Source: a bacterium 1XD21-13 (GTDB taxonomy: Bacteria; Bacillota; Clostridia; Lachnospirales; Lachnospiraceae). From it: a DNA stretch of 64,000 bases. This document shows, in pieces, positions 26,130 to 34,990 of the stretch (position 1 is its first letter; each line of letters opens with the position of its first letter). The stretch lies in assembly GCA_009917555.1 (NCBI GenBank), contig QZDX01000002.1:1-64000 (forward strand), given 5' to 3'. A program made the translations under genes and the position numbers. The notes below the pieces were generated by a model. That model was not told where the DNA came from and did no database searches. It saw nothing but the letters and a program-made list of their open reading frames with translations.

Positions 26130-26972
26130 CTACCGTTGAAGTCCCGTCAGCATTTCCACCGTTGCCGGATCATAGTGGGAGAAGAACAAGCTTTCTTTTT
26201 CATCCAGCGCCTGAATTTCCGCCATATCCACGCCATCCAGCACAAAATCAAATACGTCCATATTCTGGATCATGCGCTCCTTATGCGTAGACTTCGGAAT
26301 CACCACTACACCACTCTGGATCAGGAAGCGGAGAGCGGTCTGCGCTGCGCTCTTATTATATTTCTCCCCAATCTTTGTCAGGACAGGATTGGTAAAGAAA
26401 TCATTACGCCCTTCGGCGAAAGGCCCCCACGATTCATGCTGTACACCATATTTCACCATATATTCATGGGCCTGCGCCTGTTGCTGGAACACATGGGTCT
26501 CCACCTGATTGATTGCCGGTTTCACTTCCACAAATTTACACAGATCTATCAGACGGTCAGGGTAGAAGTTCGATACACCGATAGCGCGAATCCAGCCTTC
26601 TTTATAGGCTTCTTCCATTGCCCTGTAAGTTCCGTAATAATCATTGAAAGGCTGGTGAATAAGCACCAAATCAATATATTCCGTCTGCAGCTTGCGCAGG
26701 GATTCCTTCAAAGACGCCTTCGCCTTTTCATAGCCGCCGTTACTGATCCATACCTTTGTGGTGATAAATAATTCTCCACGGGGAATGCCGCATTTTTTGA
26801 TTGCATTACCCACGGCTTCTTCATTCCCGTATGCCTGCGCCGTATCAATGGAGCGGTAGCCGACACTGAGCGCATCCAGCACACAGCGCTCGCATTCCTC
26901 ATTGCTCACTTGAAACACACCGTATCCCAACACCGGCATCTTAATCCCATTGTTCAAAGTTACATATTCCAT
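26130..26972 (-). CDS. Aldo/keto reductase
   Basis: A 280-residue cytoplasmic NADPH-dependent aldo/keto reductase of the 2,5-diketo-gluconate reductase-like branch: MPVLGYGVFQ at the start, DTAQAYGNEEAVG (catalytic Asp and Tyr), FITTKVWI (catalytic Lys), LVLIHQPFNDYYG (catalytic His) and the cofactor-binding VIPKSTHKERM. The start MEYVTLNNG is preceded by AGGAGGG; the earlier Met is badly placed. It probably reduces an aldehyde or ketone; the substrate is unknown. Sixth from the end... of the transcript it sits between the CMD-cupin and surface-esterase genes. Confidence 0.92.
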   Translation of the reverse strand: MEYVTLNNGIKMPVLGYGVFQVSNEECERCVLDALSVGYRSIDTAQAYGNEEAVGNAIKKCGIPRGELFITTKVWISNGGYEKAKASLKESLRKLQTEYIDLVLIHQPFNDYYGTYRAMEEAYKEGWIRAIGVSNFYPDRLIDLCKFVEVKPAINQVETHVFQQQAQAHEYMVKYGVQHESWGPFAEGRNDFFTNPVLTKIGEKYNKSAAQTALRFLIQSGVVVIPKSTHKERMIQNMDVFDFVLDGVDMAEIQALDEKESLFFSHYDPATVEMLTGLQR

Positions 26973-26992
26973 GATTTTCCCTCCTGTAATCA

Positions 26993-27748
26993 TTATTTTA
27001 TTTTTGCATAATCTTCACTGCTGACCGGTTCACACCACTCCGTGTGCCCGTTTTCCCCCGGCACTTCTACCGCCAGATGAGAGAACCAACTGTCTGGCGC
27101 TGCACCGTGCCAGTGCTTCACGCCTGCCGGGATGTTGACCGTATCACCCTCTGTCATGCAGATGGGCTCCTTTCCCCATTCCTGATAAAAACCTCTGCCT
27201 GCCATGCAGACCAGAATCTGTCCGCCGCCATTATCGGCATGATGGATATGCCAGTTATTCCGGCATCCCGGTTCAAAGGTCACATTAAAAATACCCACCT
27301 GCTCTTTAGAAATCGGCACCAGATAGCTCTGCCCTGAAAAATACTGCGCAAAAGCCTCGTTTGGCTGGCCAATCGGAAATACCATAGACTTTTCATGCAG
27401 AGCCTTTTCTCCCGTTCCGTCCGTTTCATCATTCCAGATTTCCTTCGCCAGGCGGAACGCCGCCCACGCCTTTGGCCACCCTGCGTAAAAGGCCGCATGT
27501 GTAATGATCTCGGCAATTTCGGTTTTTGTTATGCCGTTTACTTTTGCCGCTTCAAGATGATGAACGAAAGATGTATCCGTAAGTCCCTGAGAAAGTAACG
27601 CCACCACCGTGATTAGGGAACGATCACGGAGAGACATTTTATCTTCTCTGCTCCACACCTGCCCAAAAAGCACATCATCATTCAGCTCCGCAAATTTAGG
27701 GACAAATTCCCCAAGCGCAGTCCTTCCTGCTGTTTGCTTTACCGCCAT
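26993..27748 (-). CDS. Carboxymuconolactone decarboxylase-cupin fusion protein
   Basis: A 251-residue cytoplasmic protein joining a CMD/AhpD-like helical domain (DRSLITVVALLSQGLTDTSF, HHLEAAKVNGITKTEIAEII, HAAFYAGWPKAWAAF) to a C-terminal cupin (NNWHIHHADNGGGQ with two metal His, PAGVKHWHGA with a further His). The AhpD CxxC redox pair is absent. Such fusions are common beside aldo/keto reductases and flavodoxins in gut bacteria and are loosely linked to reactive-compound detoxification. The start MAVKQTAG has GGAGG at eight bases. It is 20 bases before the aldo/keto reductase gene. Confidence 0.85.
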   Translation of the reverse strand: MAVKQTAGRTALGEFVPKFAELNDDVLFGQVWSREDKMSLRDRSLITVVALLSQGLTDTSFVHHLEAAKVNGITKTEIAEIITHAAFYAGWPKAWAAFRLAKEIWNDETDGTGEKALHEKSMVFPIGQPNEAFAQYFSGQSYLVPISKEQVGIFNVTFEPGCRNNWHIHHADNGGGQILVCMAGRGFYQEWGKEPICMTEGDTVNIPAGVKHWHGAAPDSWFSHLAVEVPGENGHTEWCEPVSSEDYAKIK

Positions 27749-27782
27749 ACTGTGTTCCTCCATAACATTGATGAAAATATTA

Positions 27783-28232
27783 TCATAATTTCTCTGACAA
27801 TCTGCCCGCCTCGGAGTGATTCGTGGCCATTCCTGCATACTCCATCCCATAAAGTCCTGCAAAACGCTTCATGGTATATTCCCCGGCCTCCATCATCCAT
27901 TTTTCCGGAGCTGCACCCTGAAAGAGAAAATACAGCGTCCTTCCCGATAAAGAACCTTCCTCTACCAGACCATAAAAACGATCCAGCATATTGCGCACAG
28001 AGCCACAGATATTGTGCCAATACAGCGGAGAGCCAATCACGATCACTTCCGCCTCCTTTATTTTTCCAATAACCTCACCAAGCTGGTCATCCGGGAAATC
28101 TTGCCCGTAGCTGCCGATCCGGTAATCGGTCAGATTCAGCGTCTCATAATCCCTGCCCTTCAATAATTCTCTTGCAAGCCCCGCCGTGTTGCCGTTCTTA
28201 TTCGGGCTGCCATTGATAAATAAAATGCTCAT
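27783..28232 (-). CDS. NAD(P)H-dependent FMN reductase/flavodoxin-fold protein
   Basis: A 149-residue soluble flavodoxin-fold protein: phosphate-binding loop FINGSPNKNGNTAG (residues 5-18) and the second FMN contact IVIGSPLYWHNICGS near residues 65-79. It lacks signals for export, unlike the three flavodoxin-like proteins encoded just upstream, so it would act in the cytoplasm, for example reducing FMN or quinones. It is 27 bases after the flavodoxin-esterase fusion gene. Confidence 0.85.
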   Translation of the reverse strand: MSILFINGSPNKNGNTAGLARELLKGRDYETLNLTDYRIGSYGQDFPDDQLGEVIGKIKEAEVIVIGSPLYWHNICGSVRNMLDRFYGLVEEGSLSGRTLYFLFQGAAPEKWMMEAGEYTMKRFAGLYGMEYAGMATNHSEAGRLSEKL

Positions 28233-28259
28233 TTGGTTATCCTCCTTATATTTTACGAA

Positions 28260-29924
28260 TCATTGTTCACCATTCCAAAAAAATCTAAGTCCGTTATAGG
28301 TATATTCATCACTGGCCGTCGCGTCATGGACATAACCTTCCCGTTCCAAAAATGACAGATTTCCGTCCGCTTCATTGTCGGCAAATTGGAATGTGCCATC
28401 CGAAACATTACCCATTGCCATAATCTGTGCCTTAAAAGCACTGTATGCGAAATCATCCGTACCGGAGGCAGCAAAGATAAAAAAGTCATCAGGACCATGA
28501 CCGGATTCTTTTACCAGCTCTGCCATGTATTCGCCGTCCGTAGAGTAGCTTCCGCTCATAGGCATAAAATACCGGAAATAATCAAGCGCATACCTGAAAG
28601 TACACCATGTATTGACAGAACCCATTGAAAAACCGCCGAACCCTCTATGGCTACGAGATGATTTTAACCCTTCCTGCGTAGTATCCTCCGCATAAGTGCT
28701 GTATTTGCTCTCTACCGCCGGAATCAGGTCATTTACCAACTCATTATGAAACTGATCCGTCAACTGGAGCGCAAGGCTGTAATTCCCGCTGTCTCTGCCG
28801 CTTGTATTATTATAGGTCGGCAGGACAATGATAAGTGGCTGTATTTTCCCATCCTCTATTGCATGGTCGATCACATACTTAAAAGAACGAGGATTCTGGT
28901 CTGTTCCCATCACTGTTGTTTCGTTGCTCCATCCGCCATGACTTAAATAGAAAACATTATATTTTTGTTCTTCTGAATAGCCATAGGGCAGATACACCCA
29001 CGCCTCTTTTGTCAGTTCCTGCGTCTGTTCCTCATAGGAAAAGGATTCCCATGTCTGATAGGTCAGCTTTTCCAATGTCCCCGGATGTTCCGAAGGACTT
29101 TGATATTCCGCCGGTATATATTCCAGTTCATCCGGTACAATCCCGCTCAGATTGGTTTTGTTGTCCTCTGTCTGCATGTTTTCTGTTCCTGCCGATACTC
29201 CCTCTGTATCCGATTTCAGATTGAGGCTTTCTGCCCACTGTCTGATTTCTGCTTCACTTTCCGCCACATCATTTCTGGAAAGGGAAAGCGTATTCTCGCT
29301 TATATCTGCGCCAGGCTGCAATCCAGAAATCGTGTTCCTCGTGTCCGAAAAGCCACTGCCGCCATGCGTCACAAAAGGAATGATTGTTTTTCCGCTAAAG
29401 TCGTATCCCTCTAAGAAAGTATAAACTGGCATGGGTAAATCTCCCCACCAATTCGGATAGCCCAAGATAACGGTATCATACTGTTCCATATTTTCAATAT
29501 GCCCTGCAAGCTCCGGGCGCAGGCTTTCGTCCTTCTCGTCTGCGGCCTGATCCACCAACGAATCATGGTCTAAGGGATAATCCTGCACAGTTTCTATTCG
29601 GAACAGATTGCCACCCACAGTTTCCTGAATTATTTTCGCAGCATACTCCGTATTTCCCTGCTGTTCCTCGTCCCTAACCACAATACTTGCGCCAGAAACA
29701 GCATCCACCCCAGATATATCCACATCTTCCGGCATGGAAAAATAAGCAATTAAAACGTTGGAATCGGTACTTTCTATTTCCTCCGGCTCCCTCTGTGTAG
29801 GGGAAGCCGGACTATCCGATACTATGCTTTCTTTAGGCAAAGGTTGTTTTTCTTCATTATTTCCACATGCGGCCAGTGTAAAAACCATCAGCACACTTGT
29901 GAAAACAGCTATCATTTTTCTCAT
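28260..29924 (-). CDS. Surface lipoprotein: flavodoxin domain fused to esterase domain
   Basis: A 554-residue lipoprotein. Lipobox TLAACG (Cys20); a flavodoxin_4-like domain at about residues 55-235 (VLIAYFSMPEDVD, TVILGYPNWWGDLPMPVYTF, TIIPFVTHGGSGFSDT); a linker; and an esterase-D/feruloyl-esterase-like alpha/beta-hydrolase from about 260 to the end (WVYLPYGYSEEQKYNVFYLS, nucleophile in GGFSMGSVNTW). The flavin domain therefore sits outside the cell, which is unusual. The normally compact phosphate loop is expanded (about 25 residues between VLIAYFS and NTEYAAK). Electron donor and ester substrate are unknown. Confidence 0.82.
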   Translation of the reverse strand: MRKMIAVFTSVLMVFTLAACGNNEEKQPLPKESIVSDSPASPTQREPEEIESTDSNVLIAYFSMPEDVDISGVDAVSGASIVVRDEEQQGNTEYAAKIIQETVGGNLFRIETVQDYPLDHDSLVDQAADEKDESLRPELAGHIENMEQYDTVILGYPNWWGDLPMPVYTFLEGYDFSGKTIIPFVTHGGSGFSDTRNTISGLQPGADISENTLSLSRNDVAESEAEIRQWAESLNLKSDTEGVSAGTENMQTEDNKTNLSGIVPDELEYIPAEYQSPSEHPGTLEKLTYQTWESFSYEEQTQELTKEAWVYLPYGYSEEQKYNVFYLSHGGWSNETTVMGTDQNPRSFKYVIDHAIEDGKIQPLIIVLPTYNNTSGRDSGNYSLALQLTDQFHNELVNDLIPAVESKYSTYAEDTTQEGLKSSRSHRGFGGFSMGSVNTWCTFRYALDYFRYFMPMSGSYSTDGEYMAELVKESGHGPDDFFIFAASGTDDFAYSAFKAQIMAMGNVSDGTFQFADNEADGNLSFLEREGYVHDATASDEYTYNGLRFFWNGEQ

Positions 29925-29940
29925 AATCTGGCTCCTGTTT

Positions 29941-30666
29941 TTATAATCCTAAGCCTTCCACCCATGACAGAACCGTTTCTTCCGAGGCCCCTGAGCGGAA
30001 TCGCTCTCCTTCCAGCCATTCCCCGGTTCCGGCCATTTCCTTAAGCAGTTCACCACTTTCACCTAAACCGGAGCTTGAAGAAGTGCAGAAAGGTATCACC
30101 GTTTTTCCCGTAAAGTCATTTGCCTTTATAAAACCGTCAACAGGCCATGCCGCAATTCCCCACCAGATCGGATATCCGATAAAAACTGTGTCATACTCGT
30201 CCCAGTTATCCACCGTATCAGACACAAGCGGGACGTTCCTTTCATCCTCGTTATCATGCTCTCTGGATACGCGGCTGTCCTCATCCGTCCAGTCAAGGTC
30301 TGCACCCGTGTAAATTTCTGTGGGTACGATCTCGAACAAATCTCCATCCATTGCAGAAGCAATATAATTTGCAACTTCTTCCGTATTCCCGGAAGCCGAA
30401 TAGTAGACAACCAGTGTTTTTCCCCCGAACACTTCCGGTGTCTTGGCCGACGTTTCAGAATTGGAATCATCCTGCGTTCCCATAGATGTTTCACTACTGG
30501 ATTCGTCCTCCTGCTGGGAAGGCTCTGTTGCTTTCGTTGTTTCCGTTTCATTGCTTTGACTTTCATTTCGGGAAAGGGATTCATCACTCCCGTTCTGCCT
30601 GCTGCCACAAGCTGCAAGTCCTAACACCATCACAACACTAAGTATCAATACAATCCATTTTTTCAT
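29941..30666 (-). CDS. Surface lipoprotein flavodoxin
   Basis: A 241-residue lipoprotein: signal peptide with lipobox GLAACG, an 80-residue Ser/Glu/Thr-rich linker like a cell-wall spacer, then a flavodoxin-like domain with the complete phosphate loop YYSASGNTEEVANY and the second FMN loop FIGYPIWWGIAAWPVDGF. The start MKKWIVLIL is backed by AAAGGAG; an earlier Met has no such site. It is separated by 83 bases from the alcohol dehydrogenase gene upstream and 16 from the fusion gene downstream. Confidence 0.85.
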   Translation of the reverse strand: MKKWIVLILSVVMVLGLAACGSRQNGSDESLSRNESQSNETETTKATEPSQQEDESSSETSMGTQDDSNSETSAKTPEVFGGKTLVVYYSASGNTEEVANYIASAMDGDLFEIVPTEIYTGADLDWTDEDSRVSREHDNEDERNVPLVSDTVDNWDEYDTVFIGYPIWWGIAAWPVDGFIKANDFTGKTVIPFCTSSSSGLGESGELLKEMAGTGEWLEGERFRSGASEETVLSWVEGLGL

Positions 30667-30749
30667 AATAAAAACTCCTTTCGTCCATTCACTCAAATTT
30701 ATATGTGGTTTCCCCACGCCTATCTATAAACAAGCGTCATAAAGGAAAA

Positions 30750-31919
30750 CTAATAGCACTCTCGGAATATTCCAAGAATTTCTTCATGTGTCAGTTTCTT
30801 ATAGCTGCCAGAGACAATGGCGCAAGAATCTGCAATTACTTTCAAATCGGTGTTTTCATCTACCCCCAATTCCCGGAGGGTTACAGGCAGGCCGATTTCC
30901 AATATAAAATCTTCCAGTGCATTGATACCGGCACGGGCAACTTCTTCGTCCGTCTTTCCTTCTGCTGAAATCCCCCACACATTCTCGGCAAATCGCTTAA
31001 ACTTTGACATCCCATCCTTAAAAATATGACGGTAATAGACCGGATGCAGTACCGCCAGCCCTGCGCCATGATTGCAGTCCGTATAAGCGCCGAGCTGATG
31101 CTCCATCTGGTGGCACTGAAAATCCGTCCGCTTTCCCAGCTTGATGATCCGGTTCTCCGCCATTGTCGCATCCCACATAAGATTGCTTCTGGCTGTATAG
31201 TCCTCTGGGTTCTTAATCGCCGCACGCAGATTATGGATCACATTCCGCATAAGTGCTTCGGCAATGTCATCGGAAACATTATCCTCGTCCGGCTCGCTGA
31301 AATAAATCTCCATGATGTGCGAAAGAATGTCAAAGCTGCCGGATACCATCTGGAATTTCGGGACGCTGTAGGTATAAGTCGGATCAAGCAGGGCAAACCT
31401 CGGATTGCATTTCGGATAATCACGCCCGGTCTTTATTCTCAGTTCTTCGTTAGTAATCACAGCCCCGCCGTTGCACTCGCTCCCGGTTCCCGCTACTGTG
31501 ACAATCACACCGAGAGGCAGCGGCTCAAAATCAAAGATACCGGGACGAGCCCAAAAATCCGCCCATATATCCCCCTGATACCGGGCGGCAATGGATACAG
31601 CCTTGCAACAGTCCATAACCGAACCGCCGCCGACACCGAGAATCAGCCCCACATTATTTTCCTTTGCCAGCTTTGCGCCTTCCAGCACTTTCGCATAAGT
31701 GGGATTTGCCATAATACCCGAAAACTCAACAATATTCTTTCCACCTGCTTTCAGGATAGCCGTTACCTCGTCATAAACACCGTTGCGTTTGATGGAACCG
31801 CCGCCGTATGCCAGCATGACCGTATCTCCATGCCCTTTTGTCAGACAGCATAAGTATTCCTTTACACACCCTTTCCCGAAAAACACCTTTGTAGCGTTTT
31901 CAAAAATAAAATTGTTCAT
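30750..31919 (-). CDS. Iron-containing alcohol dehydrogenase (YqhD/BDH-like)
   Basis: A 389-residue group III alcohol dehydrogenase, probably NADPH-dependent aldehyde reductase/butanol dehydrogenase. Nucleotide-binding GVGGGSVMDCCKAVS, then VAGTGSECNGGAVI, and metal ligands in SGSFDILSHIMEIYF (Asp, His), FQCHQMEHQLGAYTDCNHGAG (His, His). I place the start at the ATG seven bases after AGGAGG; the preceding GTG is too close. It would reduce reactive aldehydes in the cytoplasm and complements the aldo/keto reductase in the same operon. Confidence 0.92.
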   Translation of the reverse strand: MNNFIFENATKVFFGKGCVKEYLCCLTKGHGDTVMLAYGGGSIKRNGVYDEVTAILKAGGKNIVEFSGIMANPTYAKVLEGAKLAKENNVGLILGVGGGSVMDCCKAVSIAARYQGDIWADFWARPGIFDFEPLPLGVIVTVAGTGSECNGGAVITNEELRIKTGRDYPKCNPRFALLDPTYTYSVPKFQMVSGSFDILSHIMEIYFSEPDEDNVSDDIAEALMRNVIHNLRAAIKNPEDYTARSNLMWDATMAENRIIKLGKRTDFQCHQMEHQLGAYTDCNHGAGLAVLHPVYYRHIFKDGMSKFKRFAENVWGISAEGKTDEEVARAGINALEDFILEIGLPVTLRELGVDENTDLKVIADSCAIVSGSYKKLTHEEILGIFRECY

Positions 31920-31935
31920 CACATTTCCTCCTGCA

Positions 31936-32556
31936 TTATTTGCTGAAATTTTTTACCCAATCTTTTACTTCCTTCTCGGAATCCGCAACATTACTGCCAC
32001 GGAGCGACAATGCATTTTCCGTAAGAACCGTTGCGCCATTTGCAAGTTCTTTCACCCGGTTTACACTGTTTGCACCATTTGAACTGCCGTTGTGGGAGAA
32101 AAAAGGAATAACTGTTTTCCCGGACAAATCATATTCTTCAAGAAATGTCCAAACCGGCATAGGCAAGTCGTACCACCATACAGGAAATCCGAGATAAATC
32201 ACATCATACTGTGCCATTGTTTCAATATCAATATGTTCAGACAGCTCTGGACGTATTTCGTTATCCAATTCGTCTTTCGCACGATCAGCACAGGAATCAA
32301 AATCTTCGCCGTAGCTTTCGGACGGGACAATGCGGAACAACTCACCGCCTGTTTCTTCAGAAATCCATTTTGCCATTTGCTGCCCATTGCCAGACCATGA
32401 GAAATAAGCTACCAGCACATTGCTGTCCCCTTTTACTTCCAACTCAGGGTTATTATCAATTCCTACGCCGGAACCGCCCATCATTTTCATAAAAACCGTA
32501 ATGGCAATAGCTACCACTGCTATTACTCCTGCAATCACAATTACTTTTCTTTTCAT
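31936..32556 (-). CDS. Membrane-anchored extracytoplasmic flavodoxin
   Basis: A 206-residue protein with an uncleaved-looking N-terminal hydrophobic anchor (residues 4-24), a short spacer and a flavodoxin_4-like domain: VLVAYFSWSGNGQQMAK phosphate loop (residues 47-63) and VIYLGFPVWWYDLPMPVWTF FMN loop. The anchor orientation suggests the flavin domain is outside the membrane. It is 15 bases downstream of the first esterase gene and 14 upstream of the dehydrogenase gene. Confidence 0.82.
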   Translation of the reverse strand: MKRKVIVIAGVIAVVAIAITVFMKMMGGSGVGIDNNPELEVKGDSNVLVAYFSWSGNGQQMAKWISEETGGELFRIVPSESYGEDFDSCADRAKDELDNEIRPELSEHIDIETMAQYDVIYLGFPVWWYDLPMPVWTFLEEYDLSGKTVIPFFSHNGSSNGANSVNRVKELANGATVLTENALSLRGSNVADSEKEVKDWVKNFSK

Positions 32557-32571
32557 TTTGTTTTTTCTCCT

Positions 32572-33618
32572 CTACATTTGCTTTTCCCAAAATGCTGCTG
32601 CCTCATTTATCCATCCTTCTGCAGCCGTTCCGGTTCCTATTCCAAAACCGTGACCGAGTCCCGGATATTTGTGGAACTCTGTGGGGATTCCCAACGAATC
32701 CAGATAGCGCAGGCGGTTTTCCATTGTCCGCCAGCTTGCAATTCCATCATTTTCTCCGACACACGCAAAGGTTGGCGAATCACTTTCTGTATAGTCACTG
32801 TGACCTGTATATTGCATGATAACCGCTCCTGGCCTGGGCAGTTCATTTCCCCCAAAAGCAGCCGGACCATAAGAGCCAAGCCATGCCGCCATCCTTGCGC
32901 CTGCAGAACCGCCCCACACAGAGTAGCTGTCGGTATCTATTTCAAGTTCCTCTGAATGTTCAAAAATGAAACTTACCGCCCTTGCTAAATCTTCACAGGC
33001 TGTCTGCGCTCCGGGTCGGTAAATCAAGGCAAAGGCGTTATATCCCATTTTGGATAATTCCAGTGCATGGGGAAAGCTGTCCTGCATTGCTCCCACATAT
33101 GCGAATCCTCCGCCTGCATTACAGACAGCAAATTTTTCTCCGGGATTTCCCTTGAAAAAGAACAGCCCTGTATCCTCTTTTGCCGGGTCAGCCGCCTTTT
33201 CCTCGTCAGTGTAAATATCATAAAAATAGGTTTCACCCGCTGCCGCATGATCTCTCAGATAGTTTGCAATCTCTACCGTTTTTTCCGGGTCAATATTGCT
33301 ATACCATGTGAGCCGCAACGTTCCCAAAGTGTTTCCGCTGTAATAACCACTGTCTACCGGAAAAATCAGCCTGCCATGCTCTCCGAAAACCGGATCAGAT
33401 ATAACCTCGGCTATCTTTGTATCTGTCGTATACAGTTTATTTATCTGTTCTTCTGTCTGCACAATATTTTCTGCTCCTTCGGTTTGCTGCAACAGGCTTT
33501 CTTCCATATCCTTCCCAGTTTCTATATCCGCAACATTACCAGAGGCATTATCTGCACCACACCCTGCCAAACTAAAAAACAGACAAATAAATGCAGCAGT
33601 ACAAGCAGCTTTTTTCAA
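32572..33618 (-). CDS. Surface lipoprotein alpha/beta hydrolase
   Basis: First gene of the operon, about 348 residues. Lipobox SLAGCG, an acidic linker, then an alpha/beta-hydrolase of the BD-FAE/acetylxylan-esterase-like type: YNAFALIYRPG, nucleophile elbow WGGSAGARMAAW, acid in CVGENDGI, His in GLGHGFG. I prefer the TTG at 33618: the very strong GGAGGTGAT ribosome site would be too close to the GTG (33627) or ATG (33624) but is eight bases from TTG. The substrate is probably an acylated carbohydrate; this is inference. Confidence 0.8.
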   Translation of the reverse strand: MKKAACTAAFICLFFSLAGCGADNASGNVADIETGKDMEESLLQQTEGAENIVQTEEQINKLYTTDTKIAEVISDPVFGEHGRLIFPVDSGYYSGNTLGTLRLTWYSNIDPEKTVEIANYLRDHAAAGETYFYDIYTDEEKAADPAKEDTGLFFFKGNPGEKFAVCNAGGGFAYVGAMQDSFPHALELSKMGYNAFALIYRPGAQTACEDLARAVSFIFEHSEELEIDTDSYSVWGGSAGARMAAWLGSYGPAAFGGNELPRPGAVIMQYTGHSDYTESDSPTFACVGENDGIASWRTMENRLRYLDSLGIPTEFHKYPGLGHGFGIGTGTAAEGWINEAAAFWEKQM

Positions 33619-33718
33619 TTCCATCACCTCCGTTTTATATTGGTTTAATCAAACTCGAAAAATACCTTGCATTTTCCTCGTTAAAACATCACCAGCCTTG
33701 CTGTTCCTGTTTTACATT

Positions 33719-33754
33719 ATAAAAAAAGCAAGACCAGAGGAGAAGTCTCGCTTT
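33719..33754 (-). terminator. Terminator of LysR gene
   Basis: Minus-strand stem AAAGCGAGAC/GTCTTGCTTT (one G-U pair) followed by seven T. It separates the LysR gene from the flavodoxin operon, which must therefore have its own promoter in 33628-33718. Confidence 0.75.
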
Positions 33755-33777
33755 GTTCATCAGTTTATACCCAATGG

Positions 33778-34686
33778 TTATAACTCTTTTTCTTTTTTAC
33801 TCACAGACATTTGTGCCGCTTCTAATAATTTCTTTACTGTTTCCGATGGCTTTGGAGAATGGAGCAGTCCAAACGGGATACTGTGTTCCCATTCAACCGG
33901 AATCACCTTTAAAAGCGGATGTACGTTAGCCCATCCCGGAATAGCAAGCAAAACGTCATTGCTGTTCTCGCACCGATTGAAAGCCTCCATGCTGTAAAAA
34001 TCAAAATCTATAATATGTATCTGACTATGGTTCTGCCAGAGATCATCCCGAAGTCTGTCAACATAGTTACTCCAATCCCGGCGCATTAACATCAGGTTCT
34101 CTCCATAAAGGTCTTTTATTTTGAGCTTATCCTTTACCGCAAGCCGATGATGAATAGAGACCGCACAGCAGAACGGCTCACGAGATAATGGAAGCCCGGC
34201 ACAATGCCGCAAATCCAGCATGGTTTCATCAAAAATCCCGGCAACCACGTCTATATTTTTACCGAGGTTAGCCAGAATTTCTCTGGCATTTTCCGGTGTA
34301 TTCTCAAAAGGAATAATCTGGAATTTCAAATCCGGGCAATGTTCCTGTATCTTCGGCCATAGCTGCATTAAGAGCTGGGCTGGTGTCATAGGTGAGCTGC
34401 CAATCCGAATGACACTCACATTATCCTGCATGGCGTTTTTTGCCCTTGTAACGGAATCGCGGCAATACTGGATAATATATTTTGTGTCCTGATATAACGA
34501 TTTTCCGGCCTTCGTTAAAGTTAGCCCTCTATGTGTCCGTTCAAATAATTTTATACCCAAGGAATCCTCTAAAAGATTGATCTGCTTAATAACTGCTGTT
34601 GGAGTAATATAGGATTGTTCTGCTGCCTTATTAAAACTCCCAGCATCTGCTACACGGATAAATGTGTCTAGTTGTGGGTTATACAT
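33778..34686 (-). CDS. LysR-family transcriptional regulator
   Basis: A 302-residue LysR protein. N-terminal winged helix-turn-helix LDTFIRVADAGSFNKAAEQS ... VIKQINLLEDSLGIKLFERT, followed by the effector-binding domain (VIRIGSSPMTPAQLLMQLW onward). LysR proteins usually control the adjacent operon in response to a small molecule; this one lies directly upstream of the flavodoxin/reductase operon on the same strand rather than divergently, with a terminator between. It is the best candidate for the operon's inducer sensor. The effector is unknown. Intact. Confidence 0.9.
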   Translation of the reverse strand: MYNPQLDTFIRVADAGSFNKAAEQSYITPTAVIKQINLLEDSLGIKLFERTHRGLTLTKAGKSLYQDTKYIIQYCRDSVTRAKNAMQDNVSVIRIGSSPMTPAQLLMQLWPKIQEHCPDLKFQIIPFENTPENAREILANLGKNIDVVAGIFDETMLDLRHCAGLPLSREPFCCAVSIHHRLAVKDKLKIKDLYGENLMLMRRDWSNYVDRLRDDLWQNHSQIHIIDFDFYSMEAFNRCENSNDVLLAIPGWANVHPLLKVIPVEWEHSIPFGLLHSPKPSETVKKLLEAAQMSVSKKEKEL

Positions 34687-34778
34687 TTATAATCATCTCC
34701 TTAATCTAGTGGCTCTCCTTCCGTATATTATATACACATACATACCGGCAAGCAATGCCTTCTTGTACAGAAGGCTCA

Positions 34779-34816
34779 TTTACGCAGATTTTCCGTAACC
34801 GGAAAACCTGCGTAAA
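34779..34816. repeat. Long hairpin in LysR upstream region
   Basis: TTTACGCAG/CTGCGTAAA (34779-34787, 34808-34816), one mismatch, then TTTTCCG/CGGAAAA with a four-base loop. No U-run. The flanking 34687-34918 has no gene and looks like remnant accessory DNA. Confidence 0.6.
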
Positions 34817-34918
34817 CGCTTGTTGGTGACATATCCCCAAACCCCTGAGATCATCACCTGCTGCGATGACTGCGCGTTCCGTTGGAACACTGAAAAATTG
34901 AAACCTAATATCTTTACA

Positions 34919-34972
34919 AAATAAAAAATGCTATGCAATCCATGGAACTTTTGCATAGCATTTTCTATTTTT
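34919..34972. terminator. Bidirectional terminator
   Basis: Perfect 14-bp stem AAAATGCTATGCAA/TTGCATAGCATTTT (34925-34938, 34951-34964) with T-rich tracts on both sides. It terminates the permease remnant on the minus strand. Confidence 0.8.
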
Positions 34973-34990
34973 CCGTTTACCTGACATAAG

